A DNA stretch of 64,000 nt from Dolichospermum compactum NIES-806 (GCF_002368115.1 NZ_AP018316.1:2947384-3011383), one strand, 5' to 3'. Counted from the first letter of the stretch, positions 19,349 through 28,061 are shown. Numbers and translations: made by a program. Notes: generated from the letters alone by a model not told the origin.

Positions 19349-19386
19349 AATATCCGTTGTTACTATCATAAGTAGCAGCGGATATT
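19349..19386 (+). terminator. Hairpin after psbBT
   Basis: AATATCCGTTGTTACT pairs imperfectly with AGTAGCAGCGGATATT around a six-base loop, followed by TT. It is a plausible terminator for the psbB-psbT transcript. Confidence 0.5.
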
Positions 19387-19606
19387 TTGGTTTAGGTATT
19401 AAAACTCAGATATTACCCATTACCTATTCCCTATTCACCGCCATATATGATATAATTTTATGTCTGGAAGTTAATATGTGTTAAGACTAGCTATTCTAAG
19501 CTAGGATAAGACAGCAATGTAAGTGGAAATTGTCCTCCCACTACTTACATATAAACTGAATTTATGACAAAACCTTTACGGAGACTAGACCCAGGAACAC
19601 ATTAGC

Positions 19607-20647
19607 ATGGTCAATCAGAACTTAACCGCTACAGAAATTGGATTTACCCACGAAGATTTCGCTGCTCTACTTGATAAATACGACTATCACTTCAGCCCTG
19701 GAGATGTCGTACCGGGTACAGTTTTCAGTATAGAGCCGCGCGGCGCTCTGATTGACATAGGTGCGAAAACCGCAGCATATATACCCATACAAGAAATGTC
19801 TATTAACCGGGTTGATGCCCCGGAAGAAGTCTTACAATCAAACGAAACACGGGAATTTTTCATCCTTACCGATGAAAATGAAGATGGTCAGCTCACCCTT
19901 TCAATTCGTCGGATTGAGTATATGCGGGCTTGGGAGCGAGTTAGGCAGTTGCAAGCAGAAGATGCTACTGTCCGTTCTGGCGTTTTCGCAACCAACCGTG
20001 GTGGTGCATTAGTGCGAATTGAAGGACTACGCGGCTTTATCCCCGGTTCTCATATTAGCACTCGCAAACCCAAGGAAGATTTGGTAGGCGAAGAACTGCC
20101 CTTGAAATTCTTAGAAGTAGATGAAGAGCGTAACCGCTTAGTTCTCTCCCATCGTCGAGCGCTGGTTGAGCGGAAAATGAACCGTTTGGAAGTTGGCGAA
20201 GTGGTCATTGGTACTGTCCGCGGTATCAAACCTTACGGTGCTTTCATTGACATTGGTGGAGTGAGCGGACTATTACATATTTCTGAGATTTCCCACGAGC
20301 ATATTGATACTCCTCATAGTGTATTCAATGTTAATGATGAAGTGAAAGTAATGATCATTGACTTGGATGCAGAAAGGGGACGGATTTCACTGTCTACTAA
20401 ACAGTTAGAACCCGAACCTGGTGACATGATCAAAAACCGTGATTTGGTTTACGATAAGGCCGAAGAAATGGCAGCTAAGTATCGGGAACAATTGCTTGCC
20501 AAACAGCAAGGCATTACTACACCTGTAGAAGCTACAGATGTGGAAGCCGTAGCTGAAGAAGTTGCACCTATGGAAACTGTAGTTGAGGAAGAAATTCCTC
20601 CAGCAACAGAGATTGAAGAAGAGATCCCCGCAGCTATTGAATCATAG
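19607..20647 (+). CDS. rpsA: 30S ribosomal protein S1
   Basis: RNA-binding protein that helps bring mRNA to the ribosome. Three S1 OB-fold domains are visible: GDVVPGTVFSIEPRGALIDI (about 32-100), a second from about 118 (RSGVFATNRGGALVRIEGLR), and a third at about 200-270 (GEVVIGTVRGIKPYGAFIDI). The acidic C-terminal tail is rich in Glu and Ala. At 346 residues it has the short three-domain form usual in cyanobacteria and plastids, not the six-domain enterobacterial form. A strong terminator follows. Confidence 0.95.
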   Translation: MVNQNLTATEIGFTHEDFAALLDKYDYHFSPGDVVPGTVFSIEPRGALIDIGAKTAAYIPIQEMSINRVDAPEEVLQSNETREFFILTDENEDGQLTLSIRRIEYMRAWERVRQLQAEDATVRSGVFATNRGGALVRIEGLRGFIPGSHISTRKPKEDLVGEELPLKFLEVDEERNRLVLSHRRALVERKMNRLEVGEVVIGTVRGIKPYGAFIDIGGVSGLLHISEISHEHIDTPHSVFNVNDEVKVMIIDLDAERGRISLSTKQLEPEPGDMIKNRDLVYDKAEEMAAKYREQLLAKQQGITTPVEATDVEAVAEEVAPMETVVEEEIPPATEIEEEIPAAIES

Positions 20648-20695
20648 ATTGATAATTGCCAGTGATTACAACTCAGATTGTTAAAGTATATTATG

Positions 20696-20720
20696 AAGAG
20701 GGAAACCCCTCTTTTTTTTT
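20696..20720 (+). terminator. Strong Rho-independent terminator after rpsA
   Basis: AAGAGGG and CCCTCTT form a stem with a four-base loop, followed by a run of T residues. Confidence 0.9.
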
Positions 20721-20766
20721 ACTTACAATCTAAAATCCGCAATTAATATGAATGGGGTGAGATATT

Positions 20767-21522
20767 TTGGCAACTATTAAATGTAAAAACATTGCGTTTT
20801 CTAATATTGAAGCAATTTTATTTGATAAAAACGGTACTTTAGAAGATTCAGAGTCATATTTAAGAACATTGGGACAAAAAGCAGCACGGATGATAGACGC
20901 ACAAATTCCTGGAATTGGCGAACCTTTATTAATGGCTTTTGGTATTAATGGCAATTTCTTAGATCCAGCAGGTTTAATATCAGTAGCGAGTCGTAGAGAA
21001 ACAGAAGTTGCAGCAGCAGCTTACATTGCAGAAACTGGCAGGGGATGGTTTGAATCCTTAAAAATCGCCCGTCAAGCTTTAGAAGAAGCTGATCAATATG
21101 TTGGTAAAACTCCTTCACCTTTATTTGTGGGTAGTTTAGAGATATTAAAGTCCTTGTCAGCAGCAGGGCTAAAATTGGGAATCCTGTCAGCAGCAACGAC
21201 TCAAGAAGTCAAAAAATTTGTCAATACTCACCAATTAAGCGATTATTTGCAACTAGAAAAAGGTGTTGATGAAGGTCCTAGTAAACCAGATCCAACCCTG
21301 TTTTTAGAAGCTTGCCAAGCCTTGGGAGTATCACCAGAGACAACTTTAATGGTAGGTGATTCTATGGGTGATATGCAAATGGCGCGTGATGCTGAGGCTG
21401 CTGGCTGTATTGGGATTACTTGGATTGCTAGGGCAGATAATGTTCAAGGTGCAGATGTAGTGATTAATCAACTTGATGAAATTCAGGTGATTGAATTAGA
21501 ACTTACGCAAGTGTCACACTAA
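20767..21522 (+). CDS. HAD-superfamily phosphatase with a variant motif I
   Basis: A phosphoglycolate-phosphatase-like HAD hydrolase of 251 residues. Motif I is FDKNGTLED (about residues 20-28), where the usual second Asp of DxDGT is Asn. Motif II falls in LKLGILSAATTQE, the motif III Lys in SKPDP, and motif IV is MVGDSMGDMQMARDA. The D-to-N change removes the usual acid/base, so activity may be altered or the substrate different. TTG at 20767 is the only start before the motif, with GGGGTGAG upstream. The last residues (LTQVSH) are encoded by the end of a MITE that has inserted at the 3' end. Confidence 0.8.
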   Translation: MATIKCKNIAFSNIEAILFDKNGTLEDSESYLRTLGQKAARMIDAQIPGIGEPLLMAFGINGNFLDPAGLISVASRRETEVAAAAYIAETGRGWFESLKIARQALEEADQYVGKTPSPLFVGSLEILKSLSAAGLKLGILSAATTQEVKKFVNTHQLSDYLQLEKGVDEGPSKPDPTLFLEACQALGVSPETTLMVGDSMGDMQMARDAEAAGCIGITWIARADNVQGADVVINQLDEIQVIELELTQVSH

Positions 21523-21620
21523 AAATCTGTTGTAGGGTGCGTCAGATATCAACAATCTGTTTATTTGCAAGATTTATGCAGTCTGACGCACCCTACCAAT
21601 GTGCCGGTCGCGTAAGTCCT
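21497..21620. mobile_element. MITE family A, short form, overlapping the HAD gene end
   Basis: A 124-base element from AGAACTTACGCAAGTGTCAC to CGCGTAAGTCCT, with an internal inverted pair TAGGGTGCGTCAGA/TCTGACGCACCCTA. The interior is almost the same as the 45727 copy. Its left end supplies the last codons and stop of the HAD phosphatase. Confidence 0.8.
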
Positions 21621-21844
21621 GTAAATAATTTCCGGCTTCTCAATAATTACAAATGCTTGAATTTTTACTTATACTGAGTTAAACAGTGTTTATACTGTTA
21701 ATCAGTTCAACCATGACCAGTGCCAGAAAATATGCAATTTACCTTACGGTTGATTGAAGTGCATTCTGGATAAAAGTCCATCAATTGAAATGCGTACAAA
21801 AAAGCGTTACTCTAAGCACATAGGATAAAACAGAGGAAAATACC

Positions 21845-22510
21845 GTGACTTCAAATACCCAAATCAAAGCATTAGACGTACCTACTGCCATAGTACAACG
21901 TCGTTCCATCAAAACCTTTAAACAAGATCCCATCTCCGCAGAACTACTTAAGCAACTGGTAGAATTAACCGTAGCTGCACCCAGTAGTTTTAACGTCCAA
22001 TCGTGGAGAATAGTTTTAGTGCAGGACCAAGCCCAAAAAGAAGCATTATGTGCAGCTTCTTGGAAGCAACAACAAATTATTCAAGCACCTGTTACCTTTG
22101 TTTTCGCGGCTGACGCTGCTGCGGGAGGAAAAGATTTAACACCCATTTTAGAGCAAGGTGCAGCCACTGGGGCTTGGAATGAGGGAACAGTTAATTATTT
22201 TAGAGGTGCGATTCCGCAATTTCAAGCTAGTTTAGGAGACAAGCGCCGGGAATACGCCATTAAAGATGCCATGATAGCTGCTACAAATTTAGTGTTAGCA
22301 GCGGAAAGTTTGGGTTTATCCACCTGCTTTATGAATGGTTGGATTGAGGAACAGGTCAAAGCTATAATTGGTGCAGAAAATGACCCAGATATAGGTATTG
22401 CTGTTTTAGTACCTGTAGGTTATGCGGCTGAACCCCGTTTAAATCCCGGTCGGCTACCATTATCTGTTAATGTTTCTGTAGATAGACTAGATAATCCCTA
22501 TCAAGGCTAA
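21845..22510 (+). CDS. Nitroreductase-family flavoprotein
   Basis: FMN-dependent oxidoreductase of the nitroreductase fold, 221 residues. The N-terminal QRRSIKTFKQDPIS is the FMN phosphate-binding Arg motif. AAPSSFNVQSWRIVLV (about 49-64) and the C-terminal VPVGYAAEPRLNPGRLPLS are the other typical signatures. The natural substrate cannot be told from sequence. The start is GTG at 21845. The gene is alone, after a 220-base region that follows the MITE. Confidence 0.88.
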   Translation: MTSNTQIKALDVPTAIVQRRSIKTFKQDPISAELLKQLVELTVAAPSSFNVQSWRIVLVQDQAQKEALCAASWKQQQIIQAPVTFVFAADAAAGGKDLTPILEQGAATGAWNEGTVNYFRGAIPQFQASLGDKRREYAIKDAMIAATNLVLAAESLGLSTCFMNGWIEEQVKAIIGAENDPDIGIAVLVPVGYAAEPRLNPGRLPLSVNVSVDRLDNPYQG

Positions 22511-23139
22511 TTAGGGATTTGGGGATTTAGGTTAGTATAAATACAAATATCAGTTGACAGCGATTTTTGGATCAGTGAATTGCATTCTGTCTCACGCAGA
22601 GGCGCAGAGGCGCAGAGGCGCAAAAAGAGAATATTGCACAGAATCATCTTTCTCTGTCTGCGTACCCTTCGGTAAGCAAGCTACATCTGCGTTTAATTAT
22701 TCTTGAAATCTTATTTAACCCAGATCATACCTACTCTAAAAACTATATATTTCGGTCTTTTAAATTACAAAGTGATAATTTGTAATTGTACATCAATAAA
22801 CATAAAAATATTTGGTTTTGATTTAAAAATATTGTAATAGAGCCAAGATCAAAATCTGTTGTTGTCTCTCTCATTAATTCTAGAAGTTCTGCTTTTAGTT
22901 TTTTGGACAATTCATAAAAATTTACATCTAGTAAATTCAACCTCTAACAGTGATTTAGTTTAGCTACATCCATAATTGCTGTTGTCACTATGAGGAAATA
23001 ACTTGACCAAAAGTAATTGGCTATTTGGTTATACATTGCAGCGAACTCACAGCATATTTATCAAATAATTTATTGATGTTAGTGAGTATCTAGCAATTAT
23101 TCAAGGTTGGCTAAGGAGTAGTAAGTCTAGGAGAATTTA
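22511..23139. other. Intergenic region with a GCGCAGAGG tandem repeat
   Basis: At 22594-22622 there are three tandem copies of GCAGAGGCG, a long tandem repeat type common in Nostocales. Palindrome-like sequence follows near 22660. The 65-codon minus-strand frame at 22743-22940 has AT-biased composition and no recognisable content. No gene is called. Confidence 0.55.
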
Positions 23140-23640
23140 ATGCTGGATTTTTTCACTTCATTGAATGAGCATAATTTACCATATCCAGATCCCTTACATC
23201 CTATCGTGGTTCACTTTGTAATTGCGATGGTTCTATTTTCTGTTTTTTGTGATGTCGCTGGGTATTTAACTGGGAAAACTACCTTATTTGAGGTGAGTTG
23301 GTGGAATATGTGTATTGCCACAGTAGCTATTTTTGTGGCGATTATTTTTGGTCAATTTGAAGCTGGTTTAGCTAAACCCTACGAACTGGCTAAATCAGTA
23401 TTAAATGTTCATACTCTTATCGGTTGGTCACTTTCAGGTATTATTGCTGCAATTACAGCTTGGCGTTATGTGTTGCGAAGTCGTAACTCAAAAAAACTTC
23501 CATTTCATTACATAGCTGTGGCAGTTTTATTAACAGTCCTGGTTGGATTTCAAGTATATCTTGGTGATGAACTTGTATGGGTGTATGGCTTACATACTGT
23601 ACCTGTTGTGGAAGCGGTAAAGGATGGAATCTTGCCATGA
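23140..23640 (+). CDS. DUF2231 membrane protein, first gene of the CuA-less oxidase operon
   Basis: A protein of 166 residues with four predicted membrane helices (about 22-40, 52-70, 88-108 and 120-140). The start (LPYPDPLHPIVVHFVIAMVL) holds the HP-hVVHF histidine signature of DUF2231, which may bind a metal or haem. The ATG of the next gene overlaps its stop (ATGA). DUF2231 pairs in front of the CuA-less cox genes are known from heterocystous cyanobacteria, which suggests a helper or assembly role for the oxidase. Confidence 0.8.
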   Translation: MLDFFTSLNEHNLPYPDPLHPIVVHFVIAMVLFSVFCDVAGYLTGKTTLFEVSWWNMCIATVAIFVAIIFGQFEAGLAKPYELAKSVLNVHTLIGWSLSGIIAAITAWRYVLRSRNSKKLPFHYIAVAVLLTVLVGFQVYLGDELVWVYGLHTVPVVEAVKDGILP

Positions 23641-24248
23641 ATTCAGAATTATTAGACCAAATTAGTCACCAAATGGGTGCAAATGGTTTACCTTATGCCA
23701 TTCCGATTCATCCTAATTTGGTACATCTTACATTAGGTTTATTTATCATTGCCATTATCTTTGATCTTTTAGGTGTATTTTTTCCTGTGGAAAAATGGTT
23801 GTTCAAGTTTTTGGGAATTAAGGTTGAACGTTCTCAATTATTTGATGTAGGTTGGTACAACATTTTTGCTGCGGCTGTGATTACATTTTTCACGGTTGGT
23901 GCAGGTTTTTATGAAATGTTGTTGGCAGCCCCACCAGCAGATATCAAAAGTCCTTGGGGAATGCTGGCAATGCCGACAATGATGTGGCATGGTGTGGGCG
24001 GCGTATTGCTATTAGCGATGATTGTCGGTATGACCTTTTGGAGGGGTTGGCAACGTTACGTTATCGGCAAATACGAAGAGAGAGAAGTCCAAATTTCTTA
24101 CTTGGTCGTCGGTGTAATTATTATGTTGCTGATGTATTTTCACGGCACATTAGGAGCGCACTTGGCGGCAGATTTTGGTGTTCACAATACAGCCGATAAA
24201 TTACTAAGAGCCGGAAAAGACATCAATCAAATATTTGGTAATCGGTAA
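23637..24248 (+). CDS. DUF2231 membrane protein, second gene of the CuA-less oxidase operon
   Basis: A protein of 203 residues that is a divergent paralogue of its neighbour, with PYAIPIHPNLVHLTLGLFII carrying the HP-hVH signature and four to five membrane helices. The ATG at 23637 overlaps the previous stop, so the two are translationally coupled; the longer frame upstream is rejected for that reason. It may be a partner subunit or an assembly factor of the oxidase encoded directly after it. Confidence 0.8.
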   Translation: MNSELLDQISHQMGANGLPYAIPIHPNLVHLTLGLFIIAIIFDLLGVFFPVEKWLFKFLGIKVERSQLFDVGWYNIFAAAVITFFTVGAGFYEMLLAAPPADIKSPWGMLAMPTMMWHGVGGVLLLAMIVGMTFWRGWQRYVIGKYEEREVQISYLVVGVIIMLLMYFHGTLGAHLAADFGVHNTADKLLRAGKDINQIFGNR

Positions 24249-24337
24249 TGGGTGATTAGTAATTGGTAATCGGTAAAAATTCTGATTTAACAACCGACCA
24301 CTGACTACTGACTACTGACAACTAACAACTGACCATT
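24243..24337. repeat. Heptamer array filling the coxB leader
   Basis: GTAATTG-type and CTGACTA/CTGACAA heptamers run from the stop of the second DUF2231 gene right up to the coxB ATG, leaving no recognisable Shine-Dalgarno sequence. A second short array (about 25285-25312) does the same before coxA. Confidence 0.7.
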
Positions 24338-25264
24338 ATGAAAATTCGGCAATTTCTCAACTTTTTGACCATAGTTACTGGGGCAGTTGCGGTAACTCTT
24401 ACTAGTCTATGGATTGGTAAACAGGCTTATTCTTGGCTTCCTCCCCAAGGGGCTGCTGAATCTCATCTAATTGATGATTTATTTAGCTTTTTGGTAACAT
24501 TAGGATCTTTAATTTTCCTGGGAGTAACTGCTACTCTTTTCTATTCTATTTGTTTCCACCGGGCGAAAGCCAATGATTTAGGCGATGGTCCGCATATTGA
24601 AGGTAACGTTACTTTAGAAGTAGTTTGGACGGCAATCCCAATTATGTTGGTGTTATGGATTGCGGGTTATAGTTACCAAGTTTACGAAGAAATGGGCATC
24701 CAGGGACCTTCTCATCAGATCCATTTACATAATCCGATGAAGACAGAAACCGCTGATGCTGCACTGGGTGAAGCTTCAGCAGTTTCAGCAGGTGAGGATT
24801 TAGAACACATTGATGTATTAGCTAAACAGTGGGCTTGGGTGTTTCATTATCCCCAAAGCAATGTTACCAGTACAGAATTGCATTTACCTCAGGGTAGCCG
24901 TATCCGTCTAAATCTCCATTCGGAAGATGTACTTCACGGCTTTTATATCCCCGCTTTCCGCCTCAAACAAGACATTATTCCTGGTAACGACCTCGACTTT
25001 GAATTTACCCCCATTCGCCCCGGTGCGTATGATTTGACCGACTCTCAGTATAGCGGTACATACTTTGCCACCATGCGAGCTAAGGTCATTGTGGAATCAC
25101 CTAGTCAATATCAGCAGTGGTTAAGCAAAGCTGCGAGTCAAAAACCCAGTCCAGCCTCCAACCAAGCGGCTTCTGAATATGCCCTGAAAATAGAAAACGG
25201 CATTGACAGTGGTTGGAAAACTGTTGAACCCGCAGCGCCTCCATTAGTCAACTTCCCTGGTTAA
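24338..25264 (+). CDS. ctaC: Terminal oxidase subunit II lacking the CuA site (ARTO/cox3 type)
   Basis: A protein of 308 residues with two N-terminal membrane helices (about 8-30 and 50-70), then a cupredoxin-like domain (EDVLHGFYIPAFRLKQDIIP). Where CuA enzymes have CxxxC...H, this protein reads TDSQYSGTYFATM: both cysteines and the His are missing and only the Met remains. It therefore cannot take electrons from cytochrome c through CuA, and belongs to the alternative (ARTO) oxidases, which probably use quinol or another donor. It lies in the operon DUF2231-DUF2231-II-I-III, which matches cox3 of heterocystous cyanobacteria, an operon needed with cox2 for nitrogen fixation in air. Confidence 0.9.
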   Translation: MKIRQFLNFLTIVTGAVAVTLTSLWIGKQAYSWLPPQGAAESHLIDDLFSFLVTLGSLIFLGVTATLFYSICFHRAKANDLGDGPHIEGNVTLEVVWTAIPIMLVLWIAGYSYQVYEEMGIQGPSHQIHLHNPMKTETADAALGEASAVSAGEDLEHIDVLAKQWAWVFHYPQSNVTSTELHLPQGSRIRLNLHSEDVLHGFYIPAFRLKQDIIPGNDLDFEFTPIRPGAYDLTDSQYSGTYFATMRAKVIVESPSQYQQWLSKAASQKPSPASNQAASEYALKIENGIDSGWKTVEPAAPPLVNFPG

Positions 25265-25313
25265 CTCTGTAATTTTTCTTTACTACTAACAACTGACCAC
25301 TGACAACTAACAC

Positions 25314-26966
25314 ATGACTAACATCCCCATTCATGTTGCTGGTGAATCACATCACCACGAACCGCCCCAAACCTGGAGAACATACTTCAGCTTCAGTACC
25401 GACCATAAAGTTATCGGGATTCAATACCTCGTTACCTCCTTTATGTTCTTCTTGGTTGGTGGTATCTTCGCCATGATTTTGCGCGGAGAACTTATCACCC
25501 CGGAATCAGATTTAATTGACCGCACAGTGTACAACGGAATGTTCACCATGCACGGAACAGTGATGCTGTTTTTGTGGACATTTCCCTCTCTTGTTGGTAT
25601 GGCTAATTACCTCGTTCCCCTGATGATTGGGGCGCGAGATATGGCATTCCCCCGCTTGAACGCTGTCGCTTTTTGGATGGTTCCTGTAGTGGGAATTCTC
25701 CTCATGGCCAGCTTCTTTGTTCCCGGTGGACCGGCTCAATCTGGCTGGTGGGCATATCCCCCCGTTAGTACCCAAAACCCCACGGGCAACTTGATTAATG
25801 GTCAAGTTCTTTGGTTATTAGCGGTGGCTATTTCTGGTGTCTCTTCCATTATGGGTGCGGTGAATTTTGTCACCACCATTGTGAAAATGCGATCGCCGGG
25901 CATGGGTTTCTTTAGAATGCCCCTCTTTGTTTGGGCAGTATTTAGCGCCCAAATTATCCAATTATTTGGACTGCCAGCTTTAACAGCCGGGGCAGTAATG
26001 CTACTTCTTGATATTACAGTGGGAACTGCCTTTTTTGATCCTACTAAAGGCGGAAATCCAGTAATGTTTCAACATTATTTCTGGTTCTATTCTCACCCCG
26101 CTGTGTATGTAATTATTTTGCCTATCTTCGGGATTTTCTCGGAAATATTTCCCGTTTATTCTCGCAAACCTTTATTTGGTTACAAAGTCGTTGCTGTTTC
26201 TTCAATGTTAATTGCTGTAGTTAGCGGCATTGTTTGGGTACACCATATGTATGTGAGTGGTACTCCTGGTTGGCTACGGTTATTTTTCATGGTGACAACC
26301 ATGTTTGTATCTATTCCCACGGGGATTAAGGTATTTGCTTGGGTGGCAACTATTTGGGGTGGGAAAATTCGCTTAACTACTCCCATGTTATTTGCTTTGG
26401 GTGGTTTGGTAATGTTTGTGTTTGCTGGGATTACAGGAATTATGCTTTCTTCTGTTCCAGTAGATGTTCACGTTAATAATACTTATTTTGTAGTGGGACA
26501 TTTCCATTATGTTCTCTATGGAACTGTGACTATGGGAATGTATGCTGCTATCTATCATTGGTTTCCCAAAATGACTGGCAGAATGTTCCATGAAGGTTGG
26601 GGACAAGTCCATTTTTGGTTAGCATTTATCGGCACAAATTTAAATTTCTTACCCATGCACCCATTAGGTTTGCAAGGGATGTTACGCCGGGTTGCTTCCT
26701 ATGCACCTGAATTAATTGGTTGGAATATTGTTGCTAGTTTGGGTTCTTTCCTGTTAGGAATGTCTACTCTTCCTTTTATCTTCAATATGTTAATTTCTTG
26801 GATGGATGGAGAAAAAGCTCCTGCTAATCCTTGGAGAGCAATTAGTTTGGAATGGACTGTTTCTTCTCCCCCTCCTGTTGAGAATTTTGAGGAACTTCCG
26901 ATTGTTACTTGTGAGCCTTATGGTTATGGTAAGGCTGAATTAATGGCATCTTCTGAACATGAATAA
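25314..26966 (+). CDS. ctaD: Haem-copper terminal oxidase subunit I
   Basis: The catalytic subunit, 550 residues and 12 or more membrane helices. The low-spin haem His is in TMHGTVMLF. The CuB His and cross-linked Tyr are in SHPAVYVIILP, the CuB His pair in VWVHHMYVSG, and the haem His pair in VGHFHYVLYG. All metal ligands are intact, so oxygen reduction should be possible even though subunit II lacks CuA. The start codon is preceded by a heptamer repeat instead of a Shine-Dalgarno sequence. Confidence 0.96.
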   Translation: MTNIPIHVAGESHHHEPPQTWRTYFSFSTDHKVIGIQYLVTSFMFFLVGGIFAMILRGELITPESDLIDRTVYNGMFTMHGTVMLFLWTFPSLVGMANYLVPLMIGARDMAFPRLNAVAFWMVPVVGILLMASFFVPGGPAQSGWWAYPPVSTQNPTGNLINGQVLWLLAVAISGVSSIMGAVNFVTTIVKMRSPGMGFFRMPLFVWAVFSAQIIQLFGLPALTAGAVMLLLDITVGTAFFDPTKGGNPVMFQHYFWFYSHPAVYVIILPIFGIFSEIFPVYSRKPLFGYKVVAVSSMLIAVVSGIVWVHHMYVSGTPGWLRLFFMVTTMFVSIPTGIKVFAWVATIWGGKIRLTTPMLFALGGLVMFVFAGITGIMLSSVPVDVHVNNTYFVVGHFHYVLYGTVTMGMYAAIYHWFPKMTGRMFHEGWGQVHFWLAFIGTNLNFLPMHPLGLQGMLRRVASYAPELIGWNIVASLGSFLLGMSTLPFIFNMLISWMDGEKAPANPWRAISLEWTVSSPPPVENFEELPIVTCEPYGYGKAELMASSEHE

Positions 26967-26980
26967 TTTGTCAAGGTTTA

Positions 26981-27045
26981 GATCCCCGACTTCTTTTTTT
27001 ATCTTCTAAATAAGTTGTAGGAATTTATAACAGAAGTCGGGGATC
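26981..27045. repeat. Inverted repeat between oxidase subunits I and III
   Basis: GATCCCCGACTTCT at the left and AGAAGTCGGGGATC at the right are perfect inverted copies about 37 bases apart. The hairpin could reduce read-through from subunit I to subunit III or protect the upstream mRNA end. Confidence 0.6.
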
Positions 27046-27077
27046 TTATTTCTCACTAATTTACTGATTTGGAAATT

Positions 27078-27683
27078 ATGATGGATAGTTCTGTTTCTCC
27101 TGATGAGTTAGATCATGTTAGTCATGAGCATGGACATGATGAAGAAGGCAGTAAAATGTTTGGTTTTATTGTGTTTCTGTTATCGGAAAGTGTCATTTTC
27201 TTGAGTTTCTTTGCTGGCTATATTATCTACAAAACTTCTGCTGTTAATTGGTTGCCGCCTGGTGTTTCTGGTTTGGAAATAAAAGAACCTAGCATTAATA
27301 CTGTGGTTTTGGTTTCTAGTAGTTTTGTGATTTATTTTGCCGAAAAGGCTCTGGAAAAGCATGATTTAAAGACTTATCGTCTATTGTTATTTTTAACAAT
27401 GGTTATGGGTGGTTATTTCCTCTATGGCCAAGCTGTAGAATGGAGTGAACTGGAATTTGGGTTTACTTCTGGTACTTTCGGCGGAATGTTTTATCTATTA
27501 ACTGGTTTTCACGGTTTGCACGTTTTTACGGGTATTCTGTTACAGTTAATTATGTTGTTGCGTTCTTTCGTTCCTGGTAATTTTGATAATGGCCATTTTG
27601 GGATAAATGCCACTTCTTTGTTTTGGCACTTTGTTGATGTTATCTGGATTGTTTTGTTTCTGCTTATCTACGTTTGGCAGTAG
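27078..27683 (+). CDS. ctaE: Haem-copper terminal oxidase subunit III
   Basis: A protein of 201 residues with five to seven membrane helices (MFGFIVFLLSESVIFLSFFA, then TVVLVSSSFVIYFAEKA, and GFHGLHVFTGILLQLIMLLR, ending WHFVDVIWIVLFLLIYVW). The HGLHV and WHFVDV motifs are standard for subunit III. The N-terminal His/Asp-rich segment (HVSHEHGHDEEG) is a common variation. ATG at 27078 is used; TTG at 27069 and ATG at 27081 also fit. It closes the oxidase operon. Confidence 0.92.
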   Translation: MMDSSVSPDELDHVSHEHGHDEEGSKMFGFIVFLLSESVIFLSFFAGYIIYKTSAVNWLPPGVSGLEIKEPSINTVVLVSSSFVIYFAEKALEKHDLKTYRLLLFLTMVMGGYFLYGQAVEWSELEFGFTSGTFGGMFYLLTGFHGLHVFTGILLQLIMLLRSFVPGNFDNGHFGINATSLFWHFVDVIWIVLFLLIYVWQ

Positions 27684-27714
27684 ATATTTTATTAGCAAAG
27701 AATCAATAAATTAT

Positions 27715-27741
27715 GTAGGGGTTTAGCAATGCTAAACCCTT
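27715..27741 (+). terminator. Palindromic repeat serving as a likely terminator
   Basis: GGGTTTAGCA and TGCTAAACCC pair around one base just after the subunit III stop. The same palindrome is at 31999-32024. It is a dispersed intergenic repeat that probably also ends transcription. Confidence 0.55.
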
Positions 27742-27808
27742 ATTCATGTATTTAAAAATTATGCTAAAATGATTTTTTATTATTGTAAAAATTCCTTAAT
27801 TATCTATT

Positions 27809-27907
27809 TTAAAGTAAGGTTTTAAATTCTTCTCTATCTACTTGACAATCACGGAGTATTTGTGTGATTAATCCAGTTCCAATTGTTTCACCAGCATGGA
27901 CTTTCAT
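27809..27907 (-). pseudogene. HicA toxin C-terminal fragment
   Basis: The minus strand reads KVHAGETIGTGLITQILRDC then QVDREEFKTLL and a stop, the C-terminal half of a HicA mRNA interferase (catalytic His region HAGETIGTG). There is no N-terminus or start. It overlaps the end of the hicB frame in another register, showing that a deletion joined hicB to the 3' part of hicA. Confidence 0.75.
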
Positions 27908-28061
27908 CTACTTCTAAACACAGTTCTATTGCTTCTCTCACCCGTTCCATCAGTTCATCTAAAGATTTTGCTTGCGTGTGACAACCGTGAATATTGGGTA
28001 CAGATGCGACGAAATAACCATCAGCATCACGTTCAATAATTACATTAAATTCTCTACTCAT
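27888..28061 (-). CDS. HicB-family antitoxin, C-terminally truncated
   Basis: A protein of 57 residues. MSREFNVIIERDADGYFVAS then VPNIHGCHTQAKSLDELMER are standard HicB, the RNase H-like antitoxin domain. Its normal ending is replaced by VDESPCW, read out of frame from hicA sequence. With its toxin gone it can have no toxin-neutralising job here, though it might still bind DNA or another HicA. Confidence 0.75.
   Translation of the reverse strand: MSREFNVIIERDADGYFVASVPNIHGCHTQAKSLDELMERVREAIELCLEVDESPCW

Noticed and set aside
22743..22940. Minus-strand 65-codon open frame
   Set aside because: Low-complexity AT-rich sequence with no recognised motif and no context.
24338..25264. Ordinary CuA-containing cytochrome c oxidase subunit II
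   Set aside because: Both CuA cysteines and the His are absent in TDSQYSGTYFATM.
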